Origin: a virus
Strand: one strand, 5' to 3'
DNA length: 64,000 nt
Virus record (IMG/VR): IMGVR_UViG_3300022699_000302
Span: 124,001 to 188,000 of that record
The notes beneath the pieces were generated by a model. That model was given only the letters and a program-made list of their open reading frames with translations, was not told the DNA's origin and made no database searches. How positions within the stretch are numbered: position 1 is the stretch's first letter; each line of letters begins with the position of its first letter. This document shows, piece after piece, positions 50,556-59,637 of this stretch. A program made the position numbers and the translations under genes.

Positions 50556-51392
50556 ATGCCGATTGAATTCGAGGAAGTAACTGTCACCGCGATCACGCCT
50601 AAAAACAGCGTGGTCTCATGGGCTCTCGTTCCGACGATTGAGCCTCTTGGGCAGTGGCGCTTCGATGTTCAAAGATCGTATGCCCCACAGTCAGGATTCG
50701 AGACCGAAGTAGAAGGACTGCGCAATCAATTCTACTGGATTGACTCGAACCCAGCTGTTCTTTCCAAGTGGGAAACGACTTACTATCGGATTCGTGCTTA
50801 CCAGGTTGACGCCGCCGGGGATGAAGTTCCGAATACGGAGGTTCTTTCCCACCCAGGTACGTTGAACGATCGGCTGTCCCCCAAAGTGTTGCACATCATC
50901 CGGAATAAACAGATTGTCTACCGTCAGCTCGGTATCGGCCGAGAGTCACTAGTGTACAAGCGACGGGAATCCGGTCAGAGATGTCCGCAGTGTTGGGACG
51001 AGATCGAACAACGCGTTACCACACAAGAATGCCCTGTGTGTTATGGAACGGGCTTTCTCGGTGGGTTCTACCCGCCGATCAAGGTCTTGGTCCGCTACCT
51101 GCCTACCACCAAGCAGAATACTGTCGGAACCCAGCTGCAGGAGTACGCCTATTGTTCTGCTCGAGTAGCCAATTATCCAAAGCTGGAGCCTCGTGATGTC
51201 ATCTACGAAATCGGCCAGGGCCGGTGGTGGATGGTGAACGTGGTTCAGCCTACTGAGAGTGAAAGAATTCTTGTGTCTCAGTTCTTACAGCTACATCTTT
51301 TGGACCCGCAAAACACTGAGCACGACCTTCCGGTCCCTACACTGGATAGTGAAGAAACCATCGATGCCCTGTGGTTGATCGGGGCGCAATAG
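50556..51392 (+). CDS. Structural protein with zinc site
   Basis: A 278-residue protein. A fibronectin-like beta domain (about 1-105) is followed by CPQCW...ECPVCYGTGF (about 148-168), a four-cysteine zinc ribbon, and a beta-rich C-terminus (PPIKVLVRYLP). One of several zinc-ribbon-bearing virion proteins in this phage. Likely neck or tail connector from position. Confidence 0.55.
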   Translation: MPIEFEEVTVTAITPKNSVVSWALVPTIEPLGQWRFDVQRSYAPQSGFETEVEGLRNQFYWIDSNPAVLSKWETTYYRIRAYQVDAAGDEVPNTEVLSHPGTLNDRLSPKVLHIIRNKQIVYRQLGIGRESLVYKRRESGQRCPQCWDEIEQRVTTQECPVCYGTGFLGGFYPPIKVLVRYLPTTKQNTVGTQLQEYAYCSARVANYPKLEPRDVIYEIGQGRWWMVNVVQPTESERILVSQFLQLHLLDPQNTEHDLPVPTLDSEETIDALWLIGAQ

Positions 51393-51400
51393 GAGAAACA

Positions 51401-51970
51401 ATGTCCAATCCTGTTGAGGAAGCAATGAACCGTGCGACCGTAGAGCTCAAGGAAAAGCTCGCGGGTTACCACGAGAAACAGGCCGCATACCAGTCCCATC
51501 TCGAAGACCATCCTGACGAGAAGATGGCTTCTGACATTCTTACCGAAGAGATGGATCGTATCACGTCCGGCATTCGTACCGCTAACGATGAGCGTGAAGG
51601 CATCGAGCCGACACCGTCGTATGAGGTAAACGAAGAAGGGTCCACATCTGAAGAAGACTTCAAGGCCGCCGAGGACGACGAGTCCAAGGAAGCTGAAGAA
51701 AAAGAAGTCAAGATGAAGGACAAAGGTAACGGAAGCCAGAAGGGCGATAAGCACGACGGCGATTCCGAGTCCCCGAATGCTCTGGATTACAACGACAAGT
51801 CCAAGTCGGACAAGGACAAAAAGAAGACAGATGAGGAGCCGGAAATGAAGGCGGCTCACATCATGGATCTTCTGCAGAACGATCCTGATGTCCAGCGGGG
51901 CTTCCGTGACGGGCTGAAAGAGCGTGCGCCTCAGATTCTGAAGTCTTCGGCGATTCTGCTGTCTCGATAA
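51401..51970 (+). CDS. Charged helical protein
   Basis: A 189-residue protein; the ATG at 51401 follows AGGAG by five bases, so the frame from 51371 is rejected. The N-terminal 60 residues form a coiled coil; 75-150 are low-complexity Glu/Lys/Asp/Ser; the C-terminus is helical (MKAAHIMDLLQNDPDVQRGF). Function unknown. Confidence 0.5.
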   Translation: MSNPVEEAMNRATVELKEKLAGYHEKQAAYQSHLEDHPDEKMASDILTEEMDRITSGIRTANDEREGIEPTPSYEVNEEGSTSEEDFKAAEDDESKEAEEKEVKMKDKGNGSQKGDKHDGDSESPNALDYNDKSKSDKDKKKTDEEPEMKAAHIMDLLQNDPDVQRGFRDGLKERAPQILKSSAILLSR

Positions 51971-51983
51971 ATCGAGGTAAAGC

Positions 51984-52538
51984 ATGGCTTTCCAGGTACA
52001 TGTAGTCGACGTCGACCTATTGGATGACGCCGGCAACAAGCATAACACGCTGCAGAGAGCGTCTGTCCCGGCGGAGGTTACCGGATCGACTGCTGGTGTA
52101 ACTCTTCGTATCGCGTTCAACGGTGTGAACTTTGATTTTATTGAAGGTACTCACTGGAACAACGCGGCAACTAATGAAGAGAACGCTCGTTTGATCGCCG
52201 CCGCGATCTACCGTGACACCGACTGCCCCGCTACCGCAGACTGGGACAACGGTGCCGCGACTTTCACCATCTATGCCCGGAAAGCTGGACGGTACGGCGA
52301 GGGAATTACAGCCGAGCGCACCGCAGGCGCTAATGTCGACATCGACGGTGGTGCGGGACCCGAGAACTTGTCGAACGGTACTGGATCGAACAGCGGACCC
52401 GATCAGCTGCAGGCCTGGCTCGACGCTAATGTACCTGTGATCGGCGGTGCTGCCGGTGAACGTATTGCCGGTTCTCTCAAGGTCCGCCCCCTCACCACAG
52501 AAAGCTCTGCCGTTCTCGTTATGTGGGAAGAGAACTAA
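51984..52538 (+). CDS. Tail-region protein with Ig-like pattern
   Basis: A 184-residue beta-rich protein. The segment VTLRIAFNGVNFDFIEGTHWNN followed by NEENARLIAAAIY resembles the GVTF-T-x-W/AAxIN pattern of the modules inserted in the tail sheath. It may be a small tail or sheath-associated protein. Located in the tail gene group, two genes before the sheath. Confidence 0.5.
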   Translation: MAFQVHVVDVDLLDDAGNKHNTLQRASVPAEVTGSTAGVTLRIAFNGVNFDFIEGTHWNNAATNEENARLIAAAIYRDTDCPATADWDNGAATFTIYARKAGRYGEGITAERTAGANVDIDGGAGPENLSNGTGSNSGPDQLQAWLDANVPVIGGAAGERIAGSLKVRPLTTESSAVLVMWEEN

Positions 52539-52542
52539 GTGA

Positions 52543-53223
52543 ATGGCGAATACGTTTGTTGATCCTGATGAACCCGAAAATCCGCACGAGCCTCTAAAAT
52601 TCTTTTCTCTTGGAAACGAAGAGGCTCGTGCGGACGTGGGTTCGCGGGCACAGCGGCTGATTCTCGACATTCTTCAAACCATGTTCGGGTCTGACGAGAT
52701 CTTAGACGGCTGCCCGAACCCCTATCGTTGGTACCCCAGCACATCCGGTGATGAGAGCGAAATCCTTATCGCTCACTCATTCGTTGAAGAGCACACCATC
52801 AAGAACCCGAATCACTCGATCCTGGTAGGTCGCAGAGCAATCGAGACGATGAAGACTGGGATCAATAATTGGAACCAACCCAACCTGGTCAAGTCCGGAG
52901 GAAAGTTTTCCACCCTAGCCCGGACTGCAATTGACATCGAATGTAAGTCCAGAAAATCCAAAGAGGCGAATACAATCGCCACACTGGTATGGATGGCTCT
53001 TCTGATGTATCGCGACGTGATCCGCAGAAGAGGCGACTTCTTCCGAGTAGGTAACCCTGTAATGGGCGCTGAACAAGTCGCGAAGGGTCAACAGGATTCT
53101 GAGATCAAAGAGACCGTTGTCCTGGTGTCCTTACCTCTAGAATGGTCTATGACGTGGGTATTTTCTTCTAACCTGCGGAAAAAACTGCAAGTGATGATGA
53201 CAACGAATGTTGTCGACTGCTAA
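52543..53223 (+). CDS. Tail completion-region protein
   Basis: A 226-residue protein ending 13 bases before the sheath gene. Mixed alpha/beta, with a VGRRAIETMKTGINNWNQPN stretch and a beta-rich C-terminus (TVVLVSLPLEWSMTWVFS). Such genes before the sheath often encode tail-completion or terminator proteins; no motif confirms it. Confidence 0.5.
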   Translation: MANTFVDPDEPENPHEPLKFFSLGNEEARADVGSRAQRLILDILQTMFGSDEILDGCPNPYRWYPSTSGDESEILIAHSFVEEHTIKNPNHSILVGRRAIETMKTGINNWNQPNLVKSGGKFSTLARTAIDIECKSRKSKEANTIATLVWMALLMYRDVIRRRGDFFRVGNPVMGAEQVAKGQQDSEIKETVVLVSLPLEWSMTWVFSSNLRKKLQVMMTTNVVDC

Positions 53224-53236
53224 GAGGAGTTAAACC

Positions 53237-56200
53237 ATGGCCGGAGCCCCGCTTCCCAATGGCCCGATTCAGCCGCCTGATGTAACAGTTCAGCAGATCT
53301 TTCGGCTGAACCAGCCTCTGCCGGTTGATTCTGGCCTGCCGACCGTTTACATCGGGGTCAATCGCCACATCGAATACGAGGAAGAACTGGGATCTTATGT
53401 CGGAGGCGGCAGTGATGTCGAACTGACAATCTCGTCTCTTCTGGATTTCGCCGGAGCTACCATCGTTGATATCGACTCAGTTAGTTGGGTCGACTCTGAA
53501 GACGACAGCAATAACACTACCCGGGAACTTCCCTACGTCTTCATGCGTCATCCGCTCTATGGCGACCTCGAGATCTCTGAAGGAGCTTCAGGGTACACCA
53601 TCGATTCGGCGAACGCGACCCTGACTGTCGATAGCGGTCTTTCTCTTACCGTAGATGCGGTGGATTCGAGCACTGGGGCGTATACCGCCTGGGGCACCCC
53701 GAACTACGGTCGCCGTACCTTTACTGACCTGGAAGCCGATTTCCTCGAATCCGGAGTTGAGGCTGGCAACACGATTTGGATCGGGGGCATCGCAGCCTTC
53801 GATATCATCTCAGTCAGCAACTCCACCCAACTTATCGTGGAGGATGCTACCGGGACTAACATTCAGCCCTCGACTGAAGTGGCTTCGGGAGTCAACTATG
53901 TGGTCAAGAAGACCCTGACTGGCTCCAGCCTTTCCGGTCCGATCTACATCACGTACGCGGCTAATCGTACCGACCGACTCAACCAGATTCAGACGGTTGT
54001 GTCGGATACTCGTGAAGAACAGGTCGGATTGGCCAATATCCTCAACCCCCTCGGACTTGCCACGAGTATCGGTCTGCTAAACACGAACACTTCTGTTCTG
54101 GCTCTGCAGATTGATGCCGACAATGTGGCCGGACATACCGAAGCACTGGAAGTGCTGTCCAATACCGAAGTCCCGTATAACCTTGTGCCGCTGACTCAAG
54201 AGGACGCTGTCTTAGCTCTCTATCAGAGCCATGTAGTCTCTGAGTCGGATCCGGACGTCAAACACGAGCGACGTCTCTGGCAGTCCAAGGACGTACTAGA
54301 GGAGAGCTGCAAGGTTGATGATAATGACTCGACTTTCCAGACTCTAACCACCCCGACAGACACAGACGTCACTTTCACTGTTCTGGCCGGCGGAAAGAAT
54401 ATTCACACCTTCGGTGTCGAGCAGGGCGATGTCCTCAAAGACACCACCCCCGGCTTTGGAGGCGAAGGTCGGATTGTGTCGATTACCCCGACTGGGGGAG
54501 ACGACGATCCGGTCAATGTGATTCTTGCCAGCCCTAATACTCTGGGGCAGCAAGGTGGACAAGCCGAGATGACTCTGGACCCTGGTGTCGGAGCTCAGCA
54601 AGGCGGTTTCCGAGTCGACACTATCGGCGGTGCTTTGGCCGGCGAAACGTTGACCATCTTGGGCCAGGTCTTCACTAATGGCGTTGAGTGGACCAATATG
54701 GCCACTCTGGTAGATGCGATCAACAATACTTTCGACGGAGCACTGACCGCCTCGGATCAGGGTGCCGGCGAGTTGCGAGTAGTGACTGACACTGGCGGCT
54801 GGACCGATGCACGCCTCCTGGCTGAGAACTACACGGTTTCCACGAACATTACAGGTGCGACTCTCGAGTCGATTTCCGGTAGTACCACACCTGTAACTCA
54901 GTTCGTGATCGACGACATGCCTGACGGGATTCAGGACGGTGAGACGTTCCAGGTCCGAGATCAGGCCGGTACGGTGGTCACTTTCGAGTTCGACAACCAG
55001 TTGATCCTGAACAACGGTGATGCCGGTGACGGATCCTCAGTAACAGCCGGCGCTTTTGCTGTTCTGGTTGGTGGGCCCGCTATGAGCTCAACCGACATTC
55101 GCGATCAGATCATCGATGCAATCAACCGTAAGGTTCATACCGGAGAGTTTACCGCCGAAGCCGATGCAGTTACTCCTCTGGTACGAATCACTGCGGACGC
55201 CACCGGGCAGGTCGGTGCTACTCCTGCAAGCGGCACGATCGTTACGACGATCGGCGGTCAAGAAGGCGGAGCTCAGATCGACGTATCCGGTGCTTTGGTC
55301 GGCGAAACGGTAACTATCGCTGGTACGGTGTTCACCAACGCAGCTGTTCCGGCACTCTCTACTGAATGGAGTAACGCAGCAGAGCTGGCCTCGGCCATCA
55401 ACGCGAACATCCCTAACGTCAACGCGACGGACGCTGGTACGGTCGTAACGGTTAGAACAACTACTTATGGCTGGACTAACGCTCTTCTGCTTTCCGACGG
55501 TCTCACAGTTGCCGACACCGTTACTGGTGCGGACTGGACGCGAGTCGGTGGCGCGGCGTTGTCCCCTGCCGGACAATTCAATATCGAAGGCGCCACGGCC
55601 GGTGTCCGAGATGGCGAGACCTTCACGATCAATGACGGACTGATCTCCGCTGTTACCTTCGAATTCGATCGAGACGGTTCGGTCGGGGCGGGCAACGTAG
55701 CTATCAACGTCAGTGCCCTGGCAACAGCCTCACAGCTGGCCACGGCGGTTGAGTCCGCGATCAACGCCTCATCGCTCAGCGTAACCGCTAACGCGGTGGG
55801 CGGAACGGTGACATTGACTCACGATATTGCTGGCACTGTCGGCAACAACCCTGTTACTGAGACTGTCGCTGATGCCGGCTTTACCGTAACCGGTCTTACC
55901 GGTGGTGGTAACGGAACAATGGTCGGGGCCGAGACAGTTAGCGCTGTGGCCTTTACAGTCACCTCAGTGTCGGCAGGCACAGGAGCCATTAATGGCTCGC
56001 CTCTGACCGACTGGGAGATCTGCACGAATCCGCTGACTGTGGACCAAAGGGCTAATGAGATCGCACGAGTGCCTCTGGCCCTCGATGAAAAGCGTGTGTC
56101 CAACGTCTGGCCGAGCTCAGCAGATATCGTCTTTACCGACGAGTCAGCTGGGTTGATCGGAGACCTCGAAGAGCTCGGGATCTTCAACGGGGCTGACGCT

Positions 56201-56752
56201 ATTGTCCAGAGTGCGCCTGGTTACTACATCTGCGCAGCTCTGGCGGCTCGACGCTCTGGGTTGAACCCAGCGCTTCCCCTGACCAACCGGCCACTCTCCG
56301 GTATCTATCAACTTCGCGAGGTACGAGACGTCTTTACCCGCGATCAGCTCCTTCGTATCGGCTCGACGGGTAACACCCTGATGGAGCAACGAGGAGGTGA
56401 GGCCACTTCGATTACAGCGGTACGCTGTGTGACCACAGACGTGACTGATCTTAAGGTGGCCGAGGAAAGCGTGGTCGCTCAGGTGGACAACTTCACTCGA
56501 GACGTCCGGCTCACAGCTCGCCCGATCTTTGGGCAGAACGTAATCGATCCTGAAGGACAGTTCCTGGACTTGTTCTCTGCGAAGGTGCAGTCGGTGATCA
56601 ACCGCTACACTGATCGTGCGAACCGACGGGCCCGTTCGATTCGAATTCGGAGGGTCTTCGAGGATCCGAACAACAAGGATACTGTGATCATGGAGGTCGA
56701 CTACAACCCGCTGTTCGGTGCGAACCAGGGTATCATTCGACTCTTTATCTAA
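53237..56752 (+). CDS. Tail sheath protein (contractile), unusually long
   Basis: A 1171-residue contractile sheath. The C-terminal 270 residues carry the conserved sheath core (FNGADAIVQSAPGYYICAAL ... RRSGLNPALPLTNRPL, DQLLRIG ... VDNFTRDVRL, YNPLFGANQGIIRLFI), which polymerises around the tube and shortens on infection. Typical sheaths are about 350-700 residues. The excess is a tandem pair of about 220-residue repeats (456-675 and 676-900), each with an AGET/FTN/AAxIN/GWT module and a DGETF module. The same first module appears in fibre paralogue 2. The inserts probably project from the sheath. Confidence 0.9.
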   Translation: MAGAPLPNGPIQPPDVTVQQIFRLNQPLPVDSGLPTVYIGVNRHIEYEEELGSYVGGGSDVELTISSLLDFAGATIVDIDSVSWVDSEDDSNNTTRELPYVFMRHPLYGDLEISEGASGYTIDSANATLTVDSGLSLTVDAVDSSTGAYTAWGTPNYGRRTFTDLEADFLESGVEAGNTIWIGGIAAFDIISVSNSTQLIVEDATGTNIQPSTEVASGVNYVVKKTLTGSSLSGPIYITYAANRTDRLNQIQTVVSDTREEQVGLANILNPLGLATSIGLLNTNTSVLALQIDADNVAGHTEALEVLSNTEVPYNLVPLTQEDAVLALYQSHVVSESDPDVKHERRLWQSKDVLEESCKVDDNDSTFQTLTTPTDTDVTFTVLAGGKNIHTFGVEQGDVLKDTTPGFGGEGRIVSITPTGGDDDPVNVILASPNTLGQQGGQAEMTLDPGVGAQQGGFRVDTIGGALAGETLTILGQVFTNGVEWTNMATLVDAINNTFDGALTASDQGAGELRVVTDTGGWTDARLLAENYTVSTNITGATLESISGSTTPVTQFVIDDMPDGIQDGETFQVRDQAGTVVTFEFDNQLILNNGDAGDGSSVTAGAFAVLVGGPAMSSTDIRDQIIDAINRKVHTGEFTAEADAVTPLVRITADATGQVGATPASGTIVTTIGGQEGGAQIDVSGALVGETVTIAGTVFTNAAVPALSTEWSNAAELASAINANIPNVNATDAGTVVTVRTTTYGWTNALLLSDGLTVADTVTGADWTRVGGAALSPAGQFNIEGATAGVRDGETFTINDGLISAVTFEFDRDGSVGAGNVAINVSALATASQLATAVESAINASSLSVTANAVGGTVTLTHDIAGTVGNNPVTETVADAGFTVTGLTGGGNGTMVGAETVSAVAFTVTSVSAGTGAINGSPLTDWEICTNPLTVDQRANEIARVPLALDEKRVSNVWPSSADIVFTDESAGLIGDLEELGIFNGADAIVQSAPGYYICAALAARRSGLNPALPLTNRPLSGIYQLREVRDVFTRDQLLRIGSTGNTLMEQRGGEATSITAVRCVTTDVTDLKVAEESVVAQVDNFTRDVRLTARPIFGQNVIDPEGQFLDLFSAKVQSVINRYTDRANRRARSIRIRRVFEDPNNKDTVIMEVDYNPLFGANQGIIRLFI
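54602..55936 (+). repeat. Tandem duplicated module within the sheath gene
   Basis: Two copies of about 220 codons (54602-55261 and 55262-about 55936). Shared landmarks: GAL-A/V-GET, FTN, A-x-x-IN, GWT-N/D, DGETF and VTFEFD. Half of the module recurs in the fibre gene at 12651-12998. Confidence 0.7.
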
Positions 56753-56770
56753 GCACATCTGGAGCTTGGT

Positions 56771-57571
56771 ATGGCAACGAACTTTTTGAAATGGAAGTGG
56801 ACCTCGGCCCACGTACAAACCGAGATTGTCAACGGTGAGTATGTGACGTCGGAAGCCACGTTGATCTGCGCGGGCCCGCCTCGTTTGGAGATTCTCCAGG
56901 CGGTGCAGGAAGACGCGGATGTTCAGGGCATTCTTGATGTAGCCCTGGAGCAGTCGACCGCCCCGCTTCAGCCGATCGGTTTGATTTCCAACTTCCAGAT
57001 GAGCCAGAGCCGTCAGGTCAACCGCTTGTTCGAGATCGGTTCGGTCCGGGCGTATCTGATTCCTGGTAAGATGTTCGCGACGTTCTCGATGGGACGCGTG
57101 AAGTTTTACGGACCGTCTCTTCTGCGGATGCTCTACTCCTGGTACCCCAACACTGCTCTCGACTTCGATCATGGCGATTTCGAGGTTACGCTCACTGAGG
57201 AACAAAGCAGGCAGTTCGGGCCGGGTGGACCGTTCCCCGACATCACGTATGAAGACGCCCCGGGTTTCGGCGACTCCGACGCTAATACGGTGGGTATCGA
57301 GAACAATGTTGATTCGATCAAGAACAACAACGACTTCTGGATCAACCTCACGTCGGTGCTGTTCCGTCAGAGCACAGGTCTGGCGCTCATCTTCAAGGCG
57401 AGCAACAACCGTACCTACGGCGCTTGCTACCTCGAGGATGTGATGCTGGAAGGTCACGGATTCGGAATCGACGCTAACAACGTGGTAATCACTGAGGCCA
57501 CTAATGGCCAGTTTGACCGTGCTCGTCCGATTCGTATCCTTAGTTTGGATCCGCTGGCTAGTGCGGTATAA
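56771..57571 (+). CDS. Tail tube protein
   Basis: A 266-residue protein directly after the sheath gene, where contractile phages place the tube gene. The segment NFQMSQSRQVNRLFEIGSVR followed by GRVKFYGPSLLRMLY matches inner tube proteins, which stack in hexameric rings inside the sheath and pass DNA. It is the last gene of the plus-strand block; no tail chaperones or tape measure follow, and a bidirectional terminator comes next. Confidence 0.75.
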   Translation: MATNFLKWKWTSAHVQTEIVNGEYVTSEATLICAGPPRLEILQAVQEDADVQGILDVALEQSTAPLQPIGLISNFQMSQSRQVNRLFEIGSVRAYLIPGKMFATFSMGRVKFYGPSLLRMLYSWYPNTALDFDHGDFEVTLTEEQSRQFGPGGPFPDITYEDAPGFGDSDANTVGIENNVDSIKNNNDFWINLTSVLFRQSTGLALIFKASNNRTYGACYLEDVMLEGHGFGIDANNVVITEATNGQFDRARPIRILSLDPLASAV

Positions 57572-57611
57572 GCTTCCTCTGACGTAGTTCGTGCGTCATC
57601 TCCTGGAGGAA

Positions 57612-57637
57612 AAGGACCGGTCGTGTGGCCGGTCCTT
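57612..57637. terminator. Bidirectional terminator between convergent blocks
   Basis: AAGGACCGG at 57612-57620 pairs with CCGGTCCTT at 57629-57637, an exact nine-base stem. It lies between the tail-tube stop (57571) and the stop of the minus gene at 57640, so it can serve both strands. Confidence 0.75.
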
Positions 57638-57639
57638 AC

Positions 57640-57966
57640 TTATTCTAGGAGCAGAGTGTCTTCGTCGTCTTCATCTTCATCGTCTTCGTCGTCTTCATCG
57701 AGCTCGTCTTCAGCTCCTTCAGGGAGGGCAAAGACTTCGACATATCCGTGGATGTTTGAGGGCGCAGTGCAATACCCGATCTCGTGGCGACGAAGCCATG
57801 AACAGATGCGATCTACATTTCGAGCCGGTATCACGATAGTAAAGGGCTGTCGATAGGAGCACCACATCTCAGCGTGCGCCATCTGCAGACCAGCGTAAAA
57901 CGCTTGTTTAGGAGAAAGGTCGTCGACTGGGTCTATGTCCAGCTCGTAATACTCATCCAGTGACAT
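57640..57966 (-). CDS. Small protein with acidic C-terminus
   Basis: A 108-residue protein overlapping the sigma gene's end; the ATG at 57966 is chosen tentatively over 57978. Residues 1-85 are a compact mixed domain (QAFYAGLQMAHAEMW ... NVDRICSWLRRHEIGYC). The last 25 residues are almost all Asp/Glu, encoded by a (TCGTCT/TCATCT)n microsatellite. Function unknown; the acidic tail might mimic nucleic acid, which is speculation. Confidence 0.55.
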   Translation of the reverse strand: MSLDEYYELDIDPVDDLSPKQAFYAGLQMAHAEMWCSYRQPFTIVIPARNVDRICSWLRRHEIGYCTAPSNIHGYVEVFALPEGAEDELDEDDEDDEDEDDEDTLLLE

Positions 57967-58822
57967 ACTCAAGAACATGCTCCGTTACGGGTTCAATCTG
58001 TTTAGTCTTCATAGGGTTTTCTGGGCCCTCAGGCCCCTCCTTCCCCGAGTCAAACTGATTGAGGCGGTTGCCATTTAGTTCGATATACAGCTTCCGCAAA
58101 GCATTGTTCTCGATTTTCCTGATCTTCTCGGTGGTTAGATCCAGGATTTTAGCCAGATCGGTATAGGTGTAGTCTCGGTCAAAGAACCCATAGCGATGGC
58201 ATACGATGATACGCTCAAGAGGCTGCAAAGTTTTGATCGCCTCTTTGAGTTGTTCGTTGGTGACAGCCTGATCGATTAAGTCGATCACGCTTTCGGTAGT
58301 GAAGTCTTCGTGGTCGAATTCTTCGAAGGCAGAGATAGGGACCAGGTTTGTTTTAGAGTTCTTGACCTGGCTCAGGGCCTTGGCAGGACGGGACGAATTG
58401 ACTTCGAAAAGAATAGCCTTCCGTATGTAGTCCTCGATATGCCATGCCCCGTAGGTAATGAGTTTGCACTCTTTTCCCGGATCAAACTCTTCGATGGCGC
58501 GGACTAGGCCCAGACATCCCTCAGAAATAGCCTCCAGAAACAAGGAGTTCGATGGTCGGGAAGTGGATTGATGGTTTTTGACCAGTGACTTGGCTTTCTG
58601 GATGATGAACTTGAGATTGTGGTAGACCAGCTTTTGGACAGCATCCTGGTCGCCGGCAGCTGCTTGTCTGAGAAGAGTCTTCTCTTCCTCGAGAGTCAGT
58701 AGCTGGATGTTCTTCGACTGCTCAAAGAAGGCATGGATATCTTGATCAAAAATAAAGCGATCATAGCCCTTGGGGAGGGCTTTCTTCTTCCCCTTCTTTT
58801 TCTTCTTGGGCCTCTTCGCCAT
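57953..58822 (-). CDS. RNA polymerase sigma-70 family factor
   Basis: A 289-residue sigma factor. An N-terminal Lys-rich tract (4-15) precedes region 1.2 (about 25-56: FFEQSKNIQLLTLEEEKTLL), region 2.1 (about 63-80: LVYHNLKFIIQKAKSL), regions 2.2-2.4 (94-140: ISEGCLGLVRAIEEFDPG ... ITYGAWHIEDYIRKAI) and region 4 (196-250: LQPLERIIVCHRYGF ... TYTDLAKILDLTTEKIRKIE). It should direct a polymerase to specific promoters. It may partner the host enzyme or the phage's own fused beta-beta' polymerase; the sequence cannot decide. It overlaps its upstream neighbour at TAATG and lies among replication-type genes on the minus strand. Confidence 0.93.
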   Translation of the reverse strand: MAKRPKKKKKGKKKALPKGYDRFIFDQDIHAFFEQSKNIQLLTLEEEKTLLRQAAAGDQDAVQKLVYHNLKFIIQKAKSLVKNHQSTSRPSNSLFLEAISEGCLGLVRAIEEFDPGKECKLITYGAWHIEDYIRKAILFEVNSSRPAKALSQVKNSKTNLVPISAFEEFDHEDFTTESVIDLIDQAVTNEQLKEAIKTLQPLERIIVCHRYGFFDRDYTYTDLAKILDLTTEKIRKIENNALRKLYIELNGNRLNQFDSGKEGPEGPENPMKTKQIEPVTEHVLEYVTG

Positions 58823-59271
58823 TAGCCAAACGCCTTCTTCAATACCTTCAGTATAGTGTCAACAGCCATTTCGACCTGCTCACCCGGCAGTCCGGTAATG
58901 ATTACGTCGTATTGATGCTTGTACACCGGACTGACATCTGTCTCGATCGTAGTGATCTTTTCGGGGTACCTTTTGCCAGGCTCATGCTTCTTCACCCATT
59001 TTTGGATTGTCTCGAGGATACGGCGCATCACCGTAATCCCTCTGCAGTTCTTGAAGTGCATTTTGAGATCCCACTGGGACCGCCGGCGGGTCCATGGGGT
59101 ACACTGTATGCTCAAGGAGAAAGCGTTGTCGAAGTAAGTCCCCGAGATGTTGACAGGTTGCGGGAAGAAATAGTCCTGTAGCTGCCCGTCATCATCCCAA
59201 AAGTCCTCGAACTCCTTGAATTCGCCTTCGGTGTCCCTCGGGAGAATGATACGTCCTGAATCATTGCTCAT
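58822..59271 (-). CDS. Unknown protein upstream of sigma
   Basis: A 149-residue protein. The ATG at 59271 overlaps the stop of the preceding gene (ATGAGCAATGA) and has AGG nine bases upstream. Mixed beta (SLSIQCTPWTRRRSQWDLKM) and helical C-terminus (QVEMAVDTILKVLKKAFG). No family recognised. Tight coupling to the sigma gene suggests co-expression. Confidence 0.5.
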   Translation of the reverse strand: MSNDSGRIILPRDTEGEFKEFEDFWDDDGQLQDYFFPQPVNISGTYFDNAFSLSIQCTPWTRRRSQWDLKMHFKNCRGITVMRRILETIQKWVKKHEPGKRYPEKITTIETDVSPVYKHQYDVIITGLPGEQVEMAVDTILKVLKKAFG

Positions 59272-59635
59272 AGAAAATAGCCTCTTTGATGTCGGGCCGG
59301 CCCAATACAAAAGATACTAGCTTGGACATGCCCAGTCGGTGCAAAAGGATCTGCATGATAGCCCCGGCGTAGTAACTTCTAGCGGTATATGCCTTGAATC
59401 GCGCTTCCTCCCCTAACCGAGAGACAATGTCTTTCCTGACGGTTAAGGTCTTTATGTAGGGGAAGGTGACTCGGATTGCCGTACGATTGGGGCCCCGGCA
59501 TTTCCTTGCGGCGATAGCGATATCGCCTAGCTCCCCCTTCCGTAACCCGTCCATGAGAATCTCAAAAACACGCCCGTATGATAGCTCAGTAACTTCCTGA
59601 AGCGTTTCTAATGCCTTGAGGGTGTCTGAGCTCAG
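59261..59635 (-). CDS. Possible tandem ribbon-helix-helix DNA-binding protein (start unclear)
   Basis: The coding frame can be read back to at least 59635 (CTG) or 59641 (ATA), but no standard start codon with a ribosome site is visible; the ATG at 59794 would overlap the zinc-ribbon gene by 150 bases and encodes an Arg-rich shadow. Two similar halves are seen: IRLSSDTLKALETLQ...YGRVFEILMDGL and TVRKDIVSRLGEEAR...YAGAIMQILL, each a strand followed by two helices, as in ribbon-helix-helix regulators. A DNA-binding regulator is plausible. A -1 frame relation to the zinc-ribbon gene is noted as an alternative. Confidence 0.5.
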   Translation of the reverse strand: MSSDTLKALETLQEVTELSYGRVFEILMDGLRKGELGDIAIAARKCRGPNRTAIRVTFPYIKTLTVRKDIVSRLGEEARFKAYTARSYYAGAIMQILLHRLGMSKLVSFVLGRPDIKEAIFYEQ

Positions 59636-59637
59636 TC

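Noticed and set aside
51278-52120. 280-codon open frame on the minus strand
   Set aside because: Opposite clearly coupled plus-strand genes with good ribosome sites; composition (Leu/Phe/Val runs opposite Glu/Lys tracts) is typical of a shadow.
56144-57457. 437-codon open frame on the minus strand
   Set aside because: It lies wholly opposite the sheath and tube genes, is rich in Arg/His with no coherent domain, and has no ribosome site. It is a shadow frame.
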